64,000 bases of DNA from Bradyrhizobium vignae (GCF_004114425.1 NZ_RDQF01000008.1:1-64000), one strand, 5' to 3'. Counted from the first letter of the stretch, positions 1 through 7,674 are shown. Notes: generated by a model not told the origin, from the letters alone. Program-made: numbers and translations.

Positions 1-347
1 ACCCCGGGCGCCAGGACCACACGATTTTGCCGTACGCGAACCGCACCCGTCGTTGGCGCGAGGTCTTCGCTCACGGTTGCCCGCCCTGCAAAACCCTTCG
101 CGCCGGTGCAACCCACGTCCACCGCCGTCCGGCCCGCGTTCGTGACGATCGCGATACGCCCCTCTTCCTTGGGCCGGATTGCGGCGAGACATACGTCGTT
201 TCCGAATTTCGGTAAAGCGGAATATTTTTGGCCGGGTGCGTTGACCCATGGCTCGCGTGTTTTGCCCGACGGTCAACGCAAGGGATTGTGGCCGGGCTGT
301 TCGATAAGGTGCGGCCGGCTGCGCAAGCAGCAGGACCGCTGACGCAC
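1..347. other. No gene recognised at the left edge
   Basis: I see no convincing coding region here. Short open frames exist on both strands, but they lack a ribosome binding site, a signal peptide or a recognisable motif, and they overlap one another. The stretch probably belongs to the intergenic space between an upstream gene outside the window and the small exported protein gene that follows. Confidence 0.5.
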
Positions 348-380
348 GAAAGCCCACCATCCATTGCGGGCGGTGGGCCT
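348..380 (-). terminator. Probable terminator of the small exported protein gene
   Basis: Inverted repeat with arms GCCCACC (352-358) and GGTGGGC (372-378), lying just past the stop codon of the minus-strand gene at 396-674. On the minus strand it is followed by CTTTCG, so the T-tract is short and termination strength is uncertain. Confidence 0.45.
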
Positions 381-395
381 TCGAGGCAGACGATC

Positions 396-674
396 TTACC
401 AGCGATAGCTGCCGGTCAGCGTGCCGTTGTTGTTGCCGTCAGGGCCGACATCGCCCTGCGTCGAGCTCGGGGTTGAATGGTTGGTGCCATTGAACGCACC
501 GTAGGGCCTCGCGACGTCAGGATAGTACGCGCGCGGTTGAACCGGTTCGTAAGGGGCCGTGCGGTCCCAGCCCGCGCGCGGTCCATACCAGTCGTAGCCC
601 TGCGCCGAGGCGGCCGCGGTGCCCGCGATGAGCGATGCCGCGATCAGGCAGAGGAGTTTTGACTTGTTCTGCAT
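396..674 (-). CDS. Small exported hypothetical protein, Tyr/Pro/Gly-rich
   Basis: A 92-residue protein. Residues 1-24 form a signal peptide: a basic start (MQNKSK), a hydrophobic core and an ASA-Q cleavage site. The mature part is rich in Tyr, Pro, Gly and Asn, has no cysteine, and ends in an Asn/Gly stretch. The start at 674 is chosen because the signal peptide begins there and GGAGCATCTCC lies just upstream; a longer frame to 764 adds residues without signal character. It is monocistronic with a terminator-like hairpin behind it. Function is unknown; the family looks like the short secreted proteins common in Bradyrhizobium. Confidence 0.7.
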   Translation of the reverse strand: MQNKSKLLCLIAASLIAGTAAASAQGYDWYGPRAGWDRTAPYEPVQPRAYYPDVARPYGAFNGTNHSTPSSTQGDVGPDGNNNGTLTGSYRW

Positions 675-959
675 TGGAGATGCTCCTTGCTTGTGTTGAG
701 GCCAACGGTTGCACTGCGGGAGCGTTCCGGCAGTATGGGCCGGTGAGCGATCAACTCCGATCAACTGGATATGAAGCGCCTGCCGCGGAACGAAGTGGCT
801 GAAATGAGACGCGAATTCCGGGCATTCTGCTGCACGTTGCTTCCAGTTAACCGCGTGCCTTAACCAATAATTAATTATACGTTTGCGGGTGGGCGACAGC
901 CCGGCCTAGCCTCTCGCGGGGAGCCGCTATCGCAAAGCCGAACGAGTGTGGTGCGTATC

Positions 960-1409
960 ATGATTGTCAGATCACATGGGGCGTTGTTCGCCTCGCTCAG
1001 CGCAGCCGCGCTGCTCCTTAGCTCCAGCGACAGTTTTGCCAGACCGGCTGGCGCCGCGGCGCCCGGCGTCGTGACCGCCGCGCCGCCGGCTGCAACACGT
1101 CCGCCGATCGGGTCGGGCGCCCGGTTCCACCGCCGCAGCGCGCCCTGGGTCTATTGGCCGGGCGGCGGCGGATTGTTCTACGACGGCGCTGCTTCTTACA
1201 GCCAGCCCTTCGTCGATGCCGGCCAGCCGCTCTCCACCGACGTGCGTTACACCTACACCTACGATGTTCCCTGGGACTGGACGCACCGCTATCCGCCGAA
1301 CGTCGTGCCGTCCGACCGGCCCTATGTACCGAGCTGCCCGACGGAGCAGGTGACGGTGCCCGGCCGCGGCGGCAGCGAGCACACCGTCAACATCATGCGC
1401 TGCTACTGA
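960..1409 (+). CDS. Exported hypothetical protein with a C-terminal Cys pair
   Basis: 149 residues from the ATG at 960; a GTG at 948 would add four. Residues 1-31 are a signal peptide with a hydrophobic AALLLSSS core and likely cleavage after SFA. The mature protein is Pro/Ala-rich, then aromatic, and closes with two cysteines about 22 residues apart: one follows PS, the other is the penultimate residue (RCY). This suggests a single disulphide in the periplasm. No enzymatic motif is visible. It stands alone, divergent from the preceding minus-strand gene, and is followed by a palindromic intergenic repeat. Function unknown. Confidence 0.7.
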   Translation: MIVRSHGALFASLSAAALLLSSSDSFARPAGAAAPGVVTAAPPAATRPPIGSGARFHRRSAPWVYWPGGGGLFYDGAASYSQPFVDAGQPLSTDVRYTYTYDVPWDWTHRYPPNVVPSDRPYVPSCPTEQVTVPGRGGSEHTVNIMRCY

Positions 1410-1427
1410 GCGGCGGGTTCCGCTCAG

Positions 1428-1527
1428 CTAAAGCGCGATGAGATTTGGATGAATCGTCATCGCGCTTTAGCTTGTTGTTTACGCATGATCTTTCCGGAAA
1501 ACCGCTTCGCACTTTTCCGGATCATGC
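1428..1527. repeat. Bradyrhizobium-type intergenic palindromic repeat, two hairpins
   Basis: Two consecutive inverted repeats. The first pairs CTAAAGCGCGATGA (1428-1441) with TCATCGCGCTTTAG (1457-1470). The second pairs GCATGATC.TTTCCGGAAAA (from 1483) with TTTTCCGGATCATGC (to 1527). The combination is a dispersed repeat I recognise from Bradyrhizobium and relatives. It lies in the gap between two convergent genes and ends one base before the acetyltransferase stop codon, so it may also act as a transcriptional stop for either gene. Confidence 0.75.
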
Positions 1528-1528
1528 C

Positions 1529-2371
1529 TTAGCCCAGCTCGAAGCTGGTCACGCCGAAGATGCGGTCGATGCGCAGCGGCGGGATCGGCCCCGTGTACAT
1601 CCGTGCCGTCTCGAATACCGGCTTGAGGCCGAGCTGCTCGGCGAGCGCGACGGCGCCAGGATTGACGGCGGGGACATCGAGGAAGACCTCGCCGCCGCCT
1701 GCGCTTCCCAGCAGAGCCTGCACGACCGCCTCCGCGGCCGCGCGATCGTCGGCGACGAGCGGGCCGATCTTGCAGCCCGTCCGGCACGGACGAATGAGGC
1801 CCCACGCGGCGAGCCTGCCATCGCGCAGCAACGCGCGGCCGACGTGACCGGGTGTGTTGATCCAGGCGCGCAGGAAGGCGCTGCGCCTGGCCGGGAAGAC
1901 GGTGGCGTCATCGGCTTCAACAATGGCAAACGGGATCTCGTCGAGGCCGACGACCTCGGCAGACGATCTCGGTGGCGCGGTCACGACGCCGCCATAGCGG
2001 ATATTGGCGTAAGCCAGCTGGAAGCCGGACTTTCTGTAATTCTCCTGCTGCGCGACGACACCATCGAGCCCGATGACGCGCGTGCCCGCATGCGCGATCG
2101 CCGCGTTCCAGATGCGCAGGCCATGGCCCGCACCGCGAAAGGGCTCGCGCACGATGTAGAAGCCGAGGAAGGCGAAGCGGTCGCCGTAATTGACACAGGA
2201 GACGGTCGCGACCGGCTCGCCGTCGATCTCGCCGACGAAGAAGCCTTGCGCATCGGGTATCGCGAAGCAGGCGGCGTCGGCAAGGCCTGGATTCCAGCCC
2301 TCTGCCGCGGCCCAGTCGATGGCGATTGTGATCTTCTCGGGGCGCAAATTGCGGATCTGCAAATCGCTCAT
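1529..2371 (-). CDS. GNAT family N-acetyltransferase, two-domain
   Basis: 280 residues. The N-terminal half (about 1-140) is a GNAT fold. The acetyl-CoA loop is visible as EPFRGAGHGLRIW (the R/Q-x-x-G-x-G/A type), preceded by the strand FLGFYIV. The C-terminal half (about 160-275) resembles the second acetyltransferase-like domain found in YitH-type GNATs. It should transfer an acetyl group from acetyl-CoA to a small-molecule or protein amine, but the substrate cannot be read. The ATG at 2371 (MSDLQIRNL) is preferred over the frame's first codon at 2404. The stop lies directly against the palindromic repeat. Confidence 0.8.
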   Translation of the reverse strand: MSDLQIRNLRPEKITIAIDWAAAEGWNPGLADAACFAIPDAQGFFVGEIDGEPVATVSCVNYGDRFAFLGFYIVREPFRGAGHGLRIWNAAIAHAGTRVIGLDGVVAQQENYRKSGFQLAYANIRYGGVVTAPPRSSAEVVGLDEIPFAIVEADDATVFPARRSAFLRAWINTPGHVGRALLRDGRLAAWGLIRPCRTGCKIGPLVADDRAAAEAVVQALLGSAGGGEVFLDVPAVNPGAVALAEQLGLKPVFETARMYTGPIPPLRIDRIFGVTSFELG

Positions 2372-2471
2372 GACGAACGCTCTCGGCGATGGACCTGACG
2401 GCAAGTCCGGCGGTAGAAGGCCTCATGATAGGCGGGGCCTGCGGCTCGCCTCAACACGGGGATGATTGATC

Positions 2472-3176
2472 ATGGCAGCAGAGAAGGTTGCGCTCGTTAC
2501 CGCCGGCGGCAGCGGCATGGGGGCGGGGGCTGCGCGACGGCTGGCAGCGGACGGGTTTCGCGTCGCGATTCTGTCGTCCTCGGGCAAGGGCGAGGCATTG
2601 GCTGCCGAGCTCGGCGGCATCGGCGTCACCGGCTCGAACCAGTCGAACGACGATCTGAAGCGCCTCGTCGACGCTGCGATGGCGAAGTGGGGACGGATCG
2701 ACGTGCTCGTCAACAGCGCCGGGCACGGGCCGCGTGCGCCCATCACCGAGATCACCGACGAGCAGTGGCACACCGGACTCGACACGTATCTGCTGAACGT
2801 GATCCGTCCGACCCGGCTGGTGACGCCACTGATGCAGGCGCAGAAGGGCGGCGCCATCATCAACATCTCGACGGCCTGGGCGTTCGAGCCGAGCGCGATG
2901 TTCCCGACCTCAGCGGTGTTCCGCGCCGGTCTTGCCGCTTTCACCAAGATATTCACCGACACCTACGCCGCGGACAATATTCGCATGAACAATGTCCTGC
3001 CGGGCTGGATCGACAGCCTGCCGCAGCAGGACGCGCGGCGCGACAGCGTGCCGATGAAGCGCTACGGCAAGGTCGAGGAGATCGCGGCGACGATCTCGTT
3101 CCTGGCGTCCGACGGCGCAGCCTACATCACTGGCCAGAACATCCGCGTTGACGGCGGACTGACACGCTCGGTCTGA
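2472..3176 (+). CDS. SDR-family oxidoreductase, apparently lacking catalytic Tyr/Lys
   Basis: 234 residues, Rossmann fold. The NAD(P)-binding glycine motif TAGGSGMGAG is near residue 9 and the VNSAG motif near residue 86. The ISTAWAF strand carries the usual Ser position. Where classical SDRs have YxxxK, this one reads PTSAVFRAGLAAF, so Tyr and Lys both appear replaced. I therefore keep the call at fold level. It could be an atypical SDR with other catalytic residues or a binding protein. The ATG at 2472 is preferred over TTG at 2466. It is divergent from the acetyltransferase, with 100 bases between the two starts. Confidence 0.75.
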   Translation: MAAEKVALVTAGGSGMGAGAARRLAADGFRVAILSSSGKGEALAAELGGIGVTGSNQSNDDLKRLVDAAMAKWGRIDVLVNSAGHGPRAPITEITDEQWHTGLDTYLLNVIRPTRLVTPLMQAQKGGAIINISTAWAFEPSAMFPTSAVFRAGLAAFTKIFTDTYAADNIRMNNVLPGWIDSLPQQDARRDSVPMKRYGKVEEIAATISFLASDGAAYITGQNIRVDGGLTRSV

Positions 3177-3211
3177 CATACGCAACTTCGAATCGCATTG
3201 GCGCGGCCGCC

Positions 3212-3521
3212 GAGGTGAAGGGCAATTTCAACCTCACCGACACCTTCGCGGCCAGCGACGGAATCTAGGGCGATCCGCGATACACGCGTCGGCTGGACCG
3301 CGGGCGTCGGCACCGAATATGCCTTCGGCGGCGGCTGGTCGCTCAAGGCCGAATATCTCTATGTCGATCTCGGCCGCAGTACCCTGAACAGCACCAATCT
3401 GGTCGCGGGTGTGACATCATACCCCGGGAACGTCTACACCCACTCGGTCGACATCAAGTCGAACATCGTGCGCGTCGGCGTGAATCACAAGTTCGGTGGA
3501 CCCGTCGTCGCCAGGTACTGA
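3212..3521 (+). pseudogene. Remnant of an outer-membrane beta-barrel protein (Omp25/31-like)
   Basis: Two frames together spell the C-terminal part of a rhizobial outer-membrane barrel. Frame one gives EVKGNFNLTDTFAASDGI and then a stop at about 3266. Frame two, from 3279, gives DTRVGWTAGVGTEYAFGG, then GWSLKAEYLYVDLGRS, and ends in VNHKFGGPVVARY with a TGA at 3519-3521. The ending is typical of the family, including the terminal aromatic residue. The N-terminal half and any signal peptide are missing and the frame changes at about 3266-3279, so this is a decayed fragment. A terminator-like hairpin follows it. Confidence 0.75.
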
Positions 3522-3550
3522 GCTTCATCCCGTTCCGGACCTGGCGTGGC

Positions 3551-3580
3551 AAGCCCCGGCTCGGCCGGGCTTTCCGTTTT
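3551..3580 (+). terminator. Rho-independent terminator-like hairpin
   Basis: The stem AAGCCCcGGC (3551-3560) pairs with GCCGGGCTT (3564-3572), followed by TTCCGTTTT. It sits just behind the outer-membrane-protein remnant and ahead of the convergent beta-lactamase-fold gene, so it may serve both. Confidence 0.6.
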
Positions 3581-3585
3581 GACGC

Positions 3586-4827
3586 TCAGCCGCCGTGCGG
3601 CGCGATCAGCTGCGCCAGCGCGGGCAGGATCTTGTAGCGCGCGATCTCGTGCGGGTACTCGCCGCGATTGGCGAGCAGGACGATGCCGATCCGCCGCGCC
3701 GGCACGAGACCGATATAGCCGGAGGCATTGTTGAGGCCGCCAGGCTTGTCGACGACGGTGACACCGGGCAGGCGCACCGTCTCCCAGGCCATCGCTTGCC
3801 CGAACCTGTCGTCGACGCGAAAAGCCTCACGCTGCGCCAGCCGCAGTGCTTCGCGCAGATGCGGATCGATCGCTCGGCCATCGACGCAGGCCGCTACGAA
3901 TGTCGCGAGGTCGCGCGCCGAGGAGAACATCTGGCCGGTGCCGGGGAAGTCGAAATAGCTCTGCTGGTCGCTGATCGGACCGATCGCCATGCCTTGATCC
4001 GAATAGCCCTGGACCGCACGCTGCATCCAGTCCGCGTCCATGATGGCGCGATTGTCCTCGCCGCGTTCGGGGACGCAGGTTGCGGTCATGCCGAGCGGTC
4101 CGAGGATACGCTGTTGGAACAGGGGCGCGATCGGCATGCCATAGCGGCGCTCGAGCACGAGTTGAAGCAGAACGTAGCCGGCATGGGTGTAGACGCGCTG
4201 TCGGCCGGGGGCGACGCCGGGGGCCGGTGCGAACGCGTTCAGCATCCCGATGAACTGCGCGCGATCGTACTGCTCGTTCGGCCATGGCGGATGGTCGGTC
4301 GGCAGCAGCAGCCCCGAGGTGTGTGCGACGAGCTCGCCGACAGTGACGCGGCGGATGTACTCGCCGGTCAGCTCGGGAAGGTATTTCGGCAGGCGATCGT
4401 CAAGGCGCAGTTCGCCGCGCAGCGTGCCGAGCGCCACGAGTGTCGCCTCGAACGGCTTTCGCAATGAGGCGAGATTGAACAGCGTATCCGGCGTCACCGG
4501 TCGTTTGGCGGCATCATCGGCAAAGCCATAGGTGAAGAACTCGAAATGGCGGCCGGCATAAAGAGCGGCGGCGAGCCCGCCTGCATGGTCCGGCGTTGCG
4601 GTCGGCGCCAACTCGTTCGCGACGATGTCGCGCATCTGCGCGATCATGTCGGAATCCGCGAAGGCGCGGTGCGACCCGCCCAACGCGATCGCCAATGGAA
4701 CGAGCGCAGCCCGGGCGAGAGCCCGGCGAGTGAGATGATACGGTTGAGTGACAATAGGCGGCACGTGTCTCGACGAACGATCATACGCCCCGAGCCTGTC
4801 TTTAACGGGAAATGCCCCGCGTCCCAA
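3586..4827 (-). CDS. Serine hydrolase of the beta-lactamase/penicillin-binding fold
   Basis: Up to 413 residues. The active-site SxxK is S121-LR-K124 (NLASLRKPF). The second motif, normally YxN, reads YTH at 213-215 followed by AGY. The region DKPGG towards the C-terminus fits the third motif. A twin-Arg-like stretch TRRALARAALVPLAIALG (about 33-50) followed by an alanine-rich site suggests export, so the true start may be the internal GTG at 4764. The family includes esterases, D-aminopeptidases and class C beta-lactamases. The altered YxN motif argues for an esterase or peptidase role over penicillin hydrolysis, but this is inference. The gene is convergent with the preceding remnant. Confidence 0.75.
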   Translation of the reverse strand: MGRGAFPVKDRLGAYDRSSRHVPPIVTQPYHLTRRALARAALVPLAIALGGSHRAFADSDMIAQMRDIVANELAPTATPDHAGGLAAALYAGRHFEFFTYGFADDAAKRPVTPDTLFNLASLRKPFEATLVALGTLRGELRLDDRLPKYLPELTGEYIRRVTVGELVAHTSGLLLPTDHPPWPNEQYDRAQFIGMLNAFAPAPGVAPGRQRVYTHAGYVLLQLVLERRYGMPIAPLFQQRILGPLGMTATCVPERGEDNRAIMDADWMQRAVQGYSDQGMAIGPISDQQSYFDFPGTGQMFSSARDLATFVAACVDGRAIDPHLREALRLAQREAFRVDDRFGQAMAWETVRLPGVTVVDKPGGLNNASGYIGLVPARRIGIVLLANRGEYPHEIARYKILPALAQLIAPHGG

Positions 4828-4872
4828 TTCACGATTGCGCGTTGTGGGTTCCGCAGCGTGGGCTGAAATTAC

Positions 4873-4888
4873 TTAGCTCACGAGCTAA
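4873..4888. promoter_or_regulatory. Upstream ArsR-type operator copy
   Basis: Inverted repeat TTAGCTC-AC-GAGCTAA, which contains the core TTAGC-N6-GCTAA. The identical core recurs over the start codon of the ArsR gene at 4923-4938, with centres exactly 50 bases apart. The two copies flank the predicted -35 box, as expected for autoregulation by the dimeric ArsR-family product. Confidence 0.6.
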
Positions 4889-4895
4889 CAATTGT

Positions 4896-4923
4896 TTGAC
4901 ACGGCGCGAACCCGCTCTATAGT
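4896..4923 (+). promoter_or_regulatory. Sigma-70-type promoter of the ArsR/SRPBCC operon
   Basis: Near-consensus -35 TTGACA (4896-4901) and -10 TATAGT (4918-4923) with a 16-base spacer. Transcription would start at about 4930, at or next to the ATG at 4931, so the ArsR message is probably leaderless or nearly so. Confidence 0.65.
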
Positions 4924-4938
4924 TAGCTCCATGGCTAA
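4923..4938. promoter_or_regulatory. Second ArsR-type operator, over -10 and start codon
   Basis: TTAGC-TCCATG-GCTAA, the same half-sites and 6-base spacer as the copy at 4873-4888. Flanking bases extend it to GTTAGC/GCTAAC (4922-4939). It overlaps the end of the -10 box and the initiation codon of the regulator, so occupancy should block transcription. Confidence 0.6.
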
Positions 4939-5311
4939 CCAATCCTCCCGCCTCGACCGGATTTTCGCAGCGCTCGCCGACCCCACGCGGCGGGCGATCG
5001 TGATGCGGCTGTGTGCGGGCGAGGCGTCGGTCGGCGAACTCGCTGATCCCTTCGACATGGCGCTGCCGAGCTTCATGAAGCACATCCACGCGCTGGAGAC
5101 GAGCGGGCTCGTTTTGTCGGAGAAATCCGGCCGCGTGCGCACCTGTCGCCTCAGCCCGGATGCGCTTGTCGGCGCGGAGGATTGGTTCCAGCAGCAGCGC
5201 GCGGTCTGGGAGGCGCGGCTCGACCGGTTCGAGGACTACGTGATGAAGCTCAAGAAGGAGAGGGCGGGCGCCAAGCGGCCGTCCCGAACAACCAAACGGA
5301 AAGGTTCCTGA
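4931..5311 (+). CDS. ArsR-family winged-helix regulator
   Basis: 126 residues from the ATG at 4931. Residues 8-85 are an ArsR-type winged helix: LADPTRRAIVMRLCAGEASV, a recognition-helix region LPSFMKHIHALETSGLV, and a wing with EKSGRVRTCRL. The metal-binding Cys pattern of classical ArsR/SmtB sensors is absent. This fits the subgroup that pairs with SRPBCC (AHSA1) proteins. The C-terminal tail is Lys/Arg-rich. The stop lies two bases before the start of the SRPBCC gene, so the two are co-transcribed. Two matching palindromes around the promoter suggest autorepression. The signal it senses is unknown. Confidence 0.85.
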   Translation: MANQSSRLDRIFAALADPTRRAIVMRLCAGEASVGELADPFDMALPSFMKHIHALETSGLVLSEKSGRVRTCRLSPDALVGAEDWFQQQRAVWEARLDRFEDYVMKLKKERAGAKRPSRTTKRKGS

Positions 5312-5313
5312 TA

Positions 5314-5805
5314 ATGACGAGTTCTGCCAATCCCGCTCTGTCGCAATGGTCGCTCGACCGCGAGATCGTGATGTCGCGCGTGATCGACGCGCCGCGCGAT
5401 CTGGTGTTCGAGGCGTGGTCCGACCCGAAGCATCTGCCGCAATGGTTCGGTCCGAAGGGATTCAAGGTCGAGACCTTCGAGATCGACGTGCGCGTCGGCG
5501 GCGTCTGGCGCTTCAACATGATCGGTCCCGATGGCACGGTCTATCCGAACCGCATGCGCTTCCGCCGCATCGAGCGGCCGTCGCTGATGGAGATGGATCA
5601 TGGCCTCGACCAGGATGACGATCCCGGCATGTTCCGCTTCACCGTCACCTTTGCCGAGCAGAGCAACGGCAAGACCGTGCTGATGATGCGCCAGCTGGCC
5701 TCGAGCAACGAGCAGCGCGACGGCATGATCGGCTTCGGTGCCGTCGAATACGGCTACCAGACGCTGGATAAGCTGGCGGCGTATGTGGCGGGGATGAAGG
5801 GATGA
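5314..5805 (+). CDS. SRPBCC/AHSA1-domain protein
   Basis: 163 residues, a single START/Bet v1-like helix-grip fold of the AHSA1 type. Characteristic elements are the opening strand VMSRVIDAPRDLVFEAWSDP, the PQWFGPKGF turn, VGGVWRF, and a long C-terminal amphipathic helix (GAVEYGYQTLDKLAAYVAG). Such proteins bind hydrophobic ligands or act with chaperones; no catalytic residues can be named. It follows the ArsR regulator by two bases with AAGGTTCC upstream. This regulator/SRPBCC pairing is common in proteobacteria, often in small-molecule stress responses. Confidence 0.85.
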   Translation: MTSSANPALSQWSLDREIVMSRVIDAPRDLVFEAWSDPKHLPQWFGPKGFKVETFEIDVRVGGVWRFNMIGPDGTVYPNRMRFRRIERPSLMEMDHGLDQDDDPGMFRFTVTFAEQSNGKTVLMMRQLASSNEQRDGMIGFGAVEYGYQTLDKLAAYVAGMKG

Positions 5806-5815
5806 GACGAGCTGA

Positions 5816-5854
5816 TCGTTCGGGGGATCGCCGCTTCGCATCATCCCCGAACGA
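5816..5854 (+). terminator. Hairpin terminator of the ArsR/SRPBCC operon
   Basis: TCGTTCGGGGGAT (5816-5828) pairs with ATCCCCGAACGA (5843-5854), with one bulged G. It starts ten bases past the SRPBCC stop codon. No long T-run follows. A second GC-rich hairpin lies at about 5911-5945, before the convergent glycine-rich gene. Confidence 0.5.
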
Positions 5855-6001
5855 CGGATGACCACCCTGAACGCGCTCAAGATTCATCCTTCAGCAGCTC
5901 GAAAAATGGATGCGGCTCCGGCGGAGAGGATTCGCCGGGGCCGCATTCGCGCGCGGCCTTCGGTCGTGATCGACGTTCGATGCAGCCTGTCGATGGTGCG
6001 G

Positions 6002-6340
6002 CTAGCGCCGAGGGACGTTGCCGCTAGACGGCGGAGTCATCTCGTTGCGCATGCCCCTAGGGCTGGAAGCGCCTTGTCCGCCGCGCTCAACATGGCTGAT
6101 GTCGCCACCGCCGCCAGTTCCTGAAGTTCCGGCGCCACCATCACCCGAGGATGCGCCGGTTCCGGCTCCTGCGGCGCCGGCGCTACCTGCACCTGCACCT
6201 GCGCCTCCAGCCGCACCTGCGCCCGCACCGGCGCCGCCACCGGCTCCGCCGCCGGCGCCGCCCGCACCTTGCGCGAATGCTCCGCCCGAAGCCGCGGCTA
6301 GTATCGCAGCTGTGATGATTGTCAGAATCGTCTTGCGCAT
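6002..6340 (-). CDS. Secreted low-complexity Gly/Ala-rich protein
   Basis: 112 residues. Residues 1-23 are a clear signal peptide (MRKTILTIITAAILAAASGG, cleaved near AFA-Q). Residues 25-80 consist almost only of Gly and Ala in GAG/GGA units with a few Ser and Thr. The tail is more polar (SHVERGGQG and an Arg-rich end). Such a chain is likely disordered in the periplasm or outside the cell. A long Pro/Ala-rich frame on the opposite strand is a mirror of this low-complexity DNA. The gene has no obvious operon partner. Function unknown; copy number of the repeat units may vary between strains. Confidence 0.65.
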   Translation of the reverse strand: MRKTILTIITAAILAAASGGAFAQGAGGAGGGAGGGAGAGAGAAGGAGAGAGSAGAAGAGTGASSGDGGAGTSGTGGGGDISHVERGGQGASSPRGMRNEMTPPSSGNVPRR

Positions 6341-6518
6341 GTCGTTTCTCCGTGAGGTTCAAGACGGACCAATCACGCGCGTCGCCAACCGTTCCTGCGC
6401 TTGCCGATGTGAAGGCGCGGCAATGTCGTCAGATCGCCCGGTCCGAAAATCGGAACACTGGCGCCGGAGTCCGTCCCGCGCCGCCGGTAGGAACGATCGT
6501 GGCCCTCCGGCTTTGCCG

Positions 6519-6788
6519 ATGATGACGCACATCATGTTCAGCGACTACCGCAATCCCGCCGCGGAGCAGGCTTACGAGATCGCCTGGGACTTTCTCGTGC
6601 GTACGGGCGCCATCTGCGACGAATTCGAGGCCTGCGTGTTCCTGGCGCAGCGTATCACGAGGATGGTCGAGGAGGGGCAGACGAACCGGATCCGCATGGC
6701 CAACCGCGCGATCTCCGAATATCAGCGCCATGTCGGCGAACGCGACGACTTCATCCGCAGCGGCGGCCGCCGTGCCGGAAGACAATGA
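6519..6788 (+). CDS. Small helical cytosolic hypothetical protein
   Basis: 89 residues from ATG at 6519; ATGs at 6522 and 6534 are also possible. The chain is acidic-basic mixed and mostly helical (YEIAWDFLVRTGAICDEFEA, then AQRITRMVEEGQTNRIRMAN), with an Arg-rich end. It has no signal peptide or membrane segment. A longer upstream frame is only the antisense of the Gly/Ala-rich gene, so I start at the first ATG after it. It converges with the IclR gene with ten bases between stops. It resembles conserved small proteins of Bradyrhizobium; function unknown. Confidence 0.65.
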   Translation: MMTHIMFSDYRNPAAEQAYEIAWDFLVRTGAICDEFEACVFLAQRITRMVEEGQTNRIRMANRAISEYQRHVGERDDFIRSGGRRAGRQ

Positions 6789-6798
6789 ACCCCAAGGT

Positions 6799-7674
6799 TC
6801 ATGTCCTCTTGCTTTGCTTGCGTGTCTCAACCGCCGGTCCCTCCTGCCCGACGATGGTGCGGATACCGTCAGCGAGCGCCGCGATGCGCGGACCGATCTC
6901 GCCCTCGAGTTGTCCTGGCTGCAGCCGGAACGCGGGGATGCCGCAATTGATCGAGAACGACTGCTTCGATTCGCGCACATGAAACAGCGGCGCAGCGACC
7001 GCATGGATCGAAGCCATGTACTCGCCCAAGCAGGAGCAGAAGCCGCGGCTTTTGCATTGTGCAATCCCGGCGCGGTATTTGTCGCGAAAGGCCGACCATA
7101 GCCCGGCGTCTTCGGCGGCGATGTTCCGTTCCAGCCGGTCTGCATCGGCCGGCGGCAAGGTCGCCGCCGCTGCGCGACCCATGGCGGTCATCACGATCGG
7201 AATGGGCATGCCGATGTCGGGCACGTGCGGGCCGACATCGCCGGAGCGCGCGGTCTCGACATAGATCATCGAGGTGGCGTCGAGCAGGCCGATCGAGACC
7301 GTGCCGCGAACGCTGTGCGCCAGCTCCTGCATCATGGGCCGCGCCACTTGGCGGAATTGCATTCCGGCAAGCAGAGGGTACGCCATCCGCAGCGCCCGCG
7401 CACCGACGCGGTACTTCGCCCGCTCGGCGTCGTAGCGGAGGTAGCCAAGCTCGGCCAGCGTGTGGGTCAGCCGCGCCACCGTCGGCCGCGGGATGCCCGT
7501 CAGCGTCGAGAGCTCCATGTTGCCGAGCAGCGTGCTCCCCGCCTCGAAGGCCTCGAGCACGACGAGCCCTTTTGCCAGCGTGGTGGCGAAAGCGGCGTCA
7601 TCGGTGCTCTCCGCCAGCACTGCGGCGGCGGAGGAGAGCGGACGTCGCGGCTTGGATGAGTCAGTCGGGACCAT
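6799..7674 (-). CDS. IclR-family transcriptional regulator
   Basis: 291 residues. After a 25-residue Ala-rich lead comes the winged helix (about 27-95): AKGLVVLEAFEAGSTLLGNM, then LTGIPRPTVARLTHTLAELG with the wing YRVGARALRM. Residues 105-275 form the IclR effector-binding domain, with the typical LLDATSMIYVE and SINCGIPAF segments. Closely related proteins regulate aromatic or organic-acid catabolism. Neighbours do not reveal the regulon; the divergent gene is an uncharacterised membrane protein. A 17-base palindrome with TGTCC/GGACA arms lies 60 bases upstream of its start and is the best operator candidate. Confidence 0.85.
   Translation of the reverse strand: MVPTDSSKPRRPLSSAAAVLAESTDDAAFATTLAKGLVVLEAFEAGSTLLGNMELSTLTGIPRPTVARLTHTLAELGYLRYDAERAKYRVGARALRMAYPLLAGMQFRQVARPMMQELAHSVRGTVSIGLLDATSMIYVETARSGDVGPHVPDIGMPIPIVMTAMGRAAAATLPPADADRLERNIAAEDAGLWSAFRDKYRAGIAQCKSRGFCSCLGEYMASIHAVAAPLFHVRESKQSFSINCGIPAFRLQPGQLEGEIGPRIAALADGIRTIVGQEGPAVETRKQSKRT

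Noticed and set aside
6018..6500. Pro/Ala-rich plus-strand frame
   Set aside because: It is the reverse complement of the Gly/Ala-rich secreted protein gene; the latter has a proper signal peptide.
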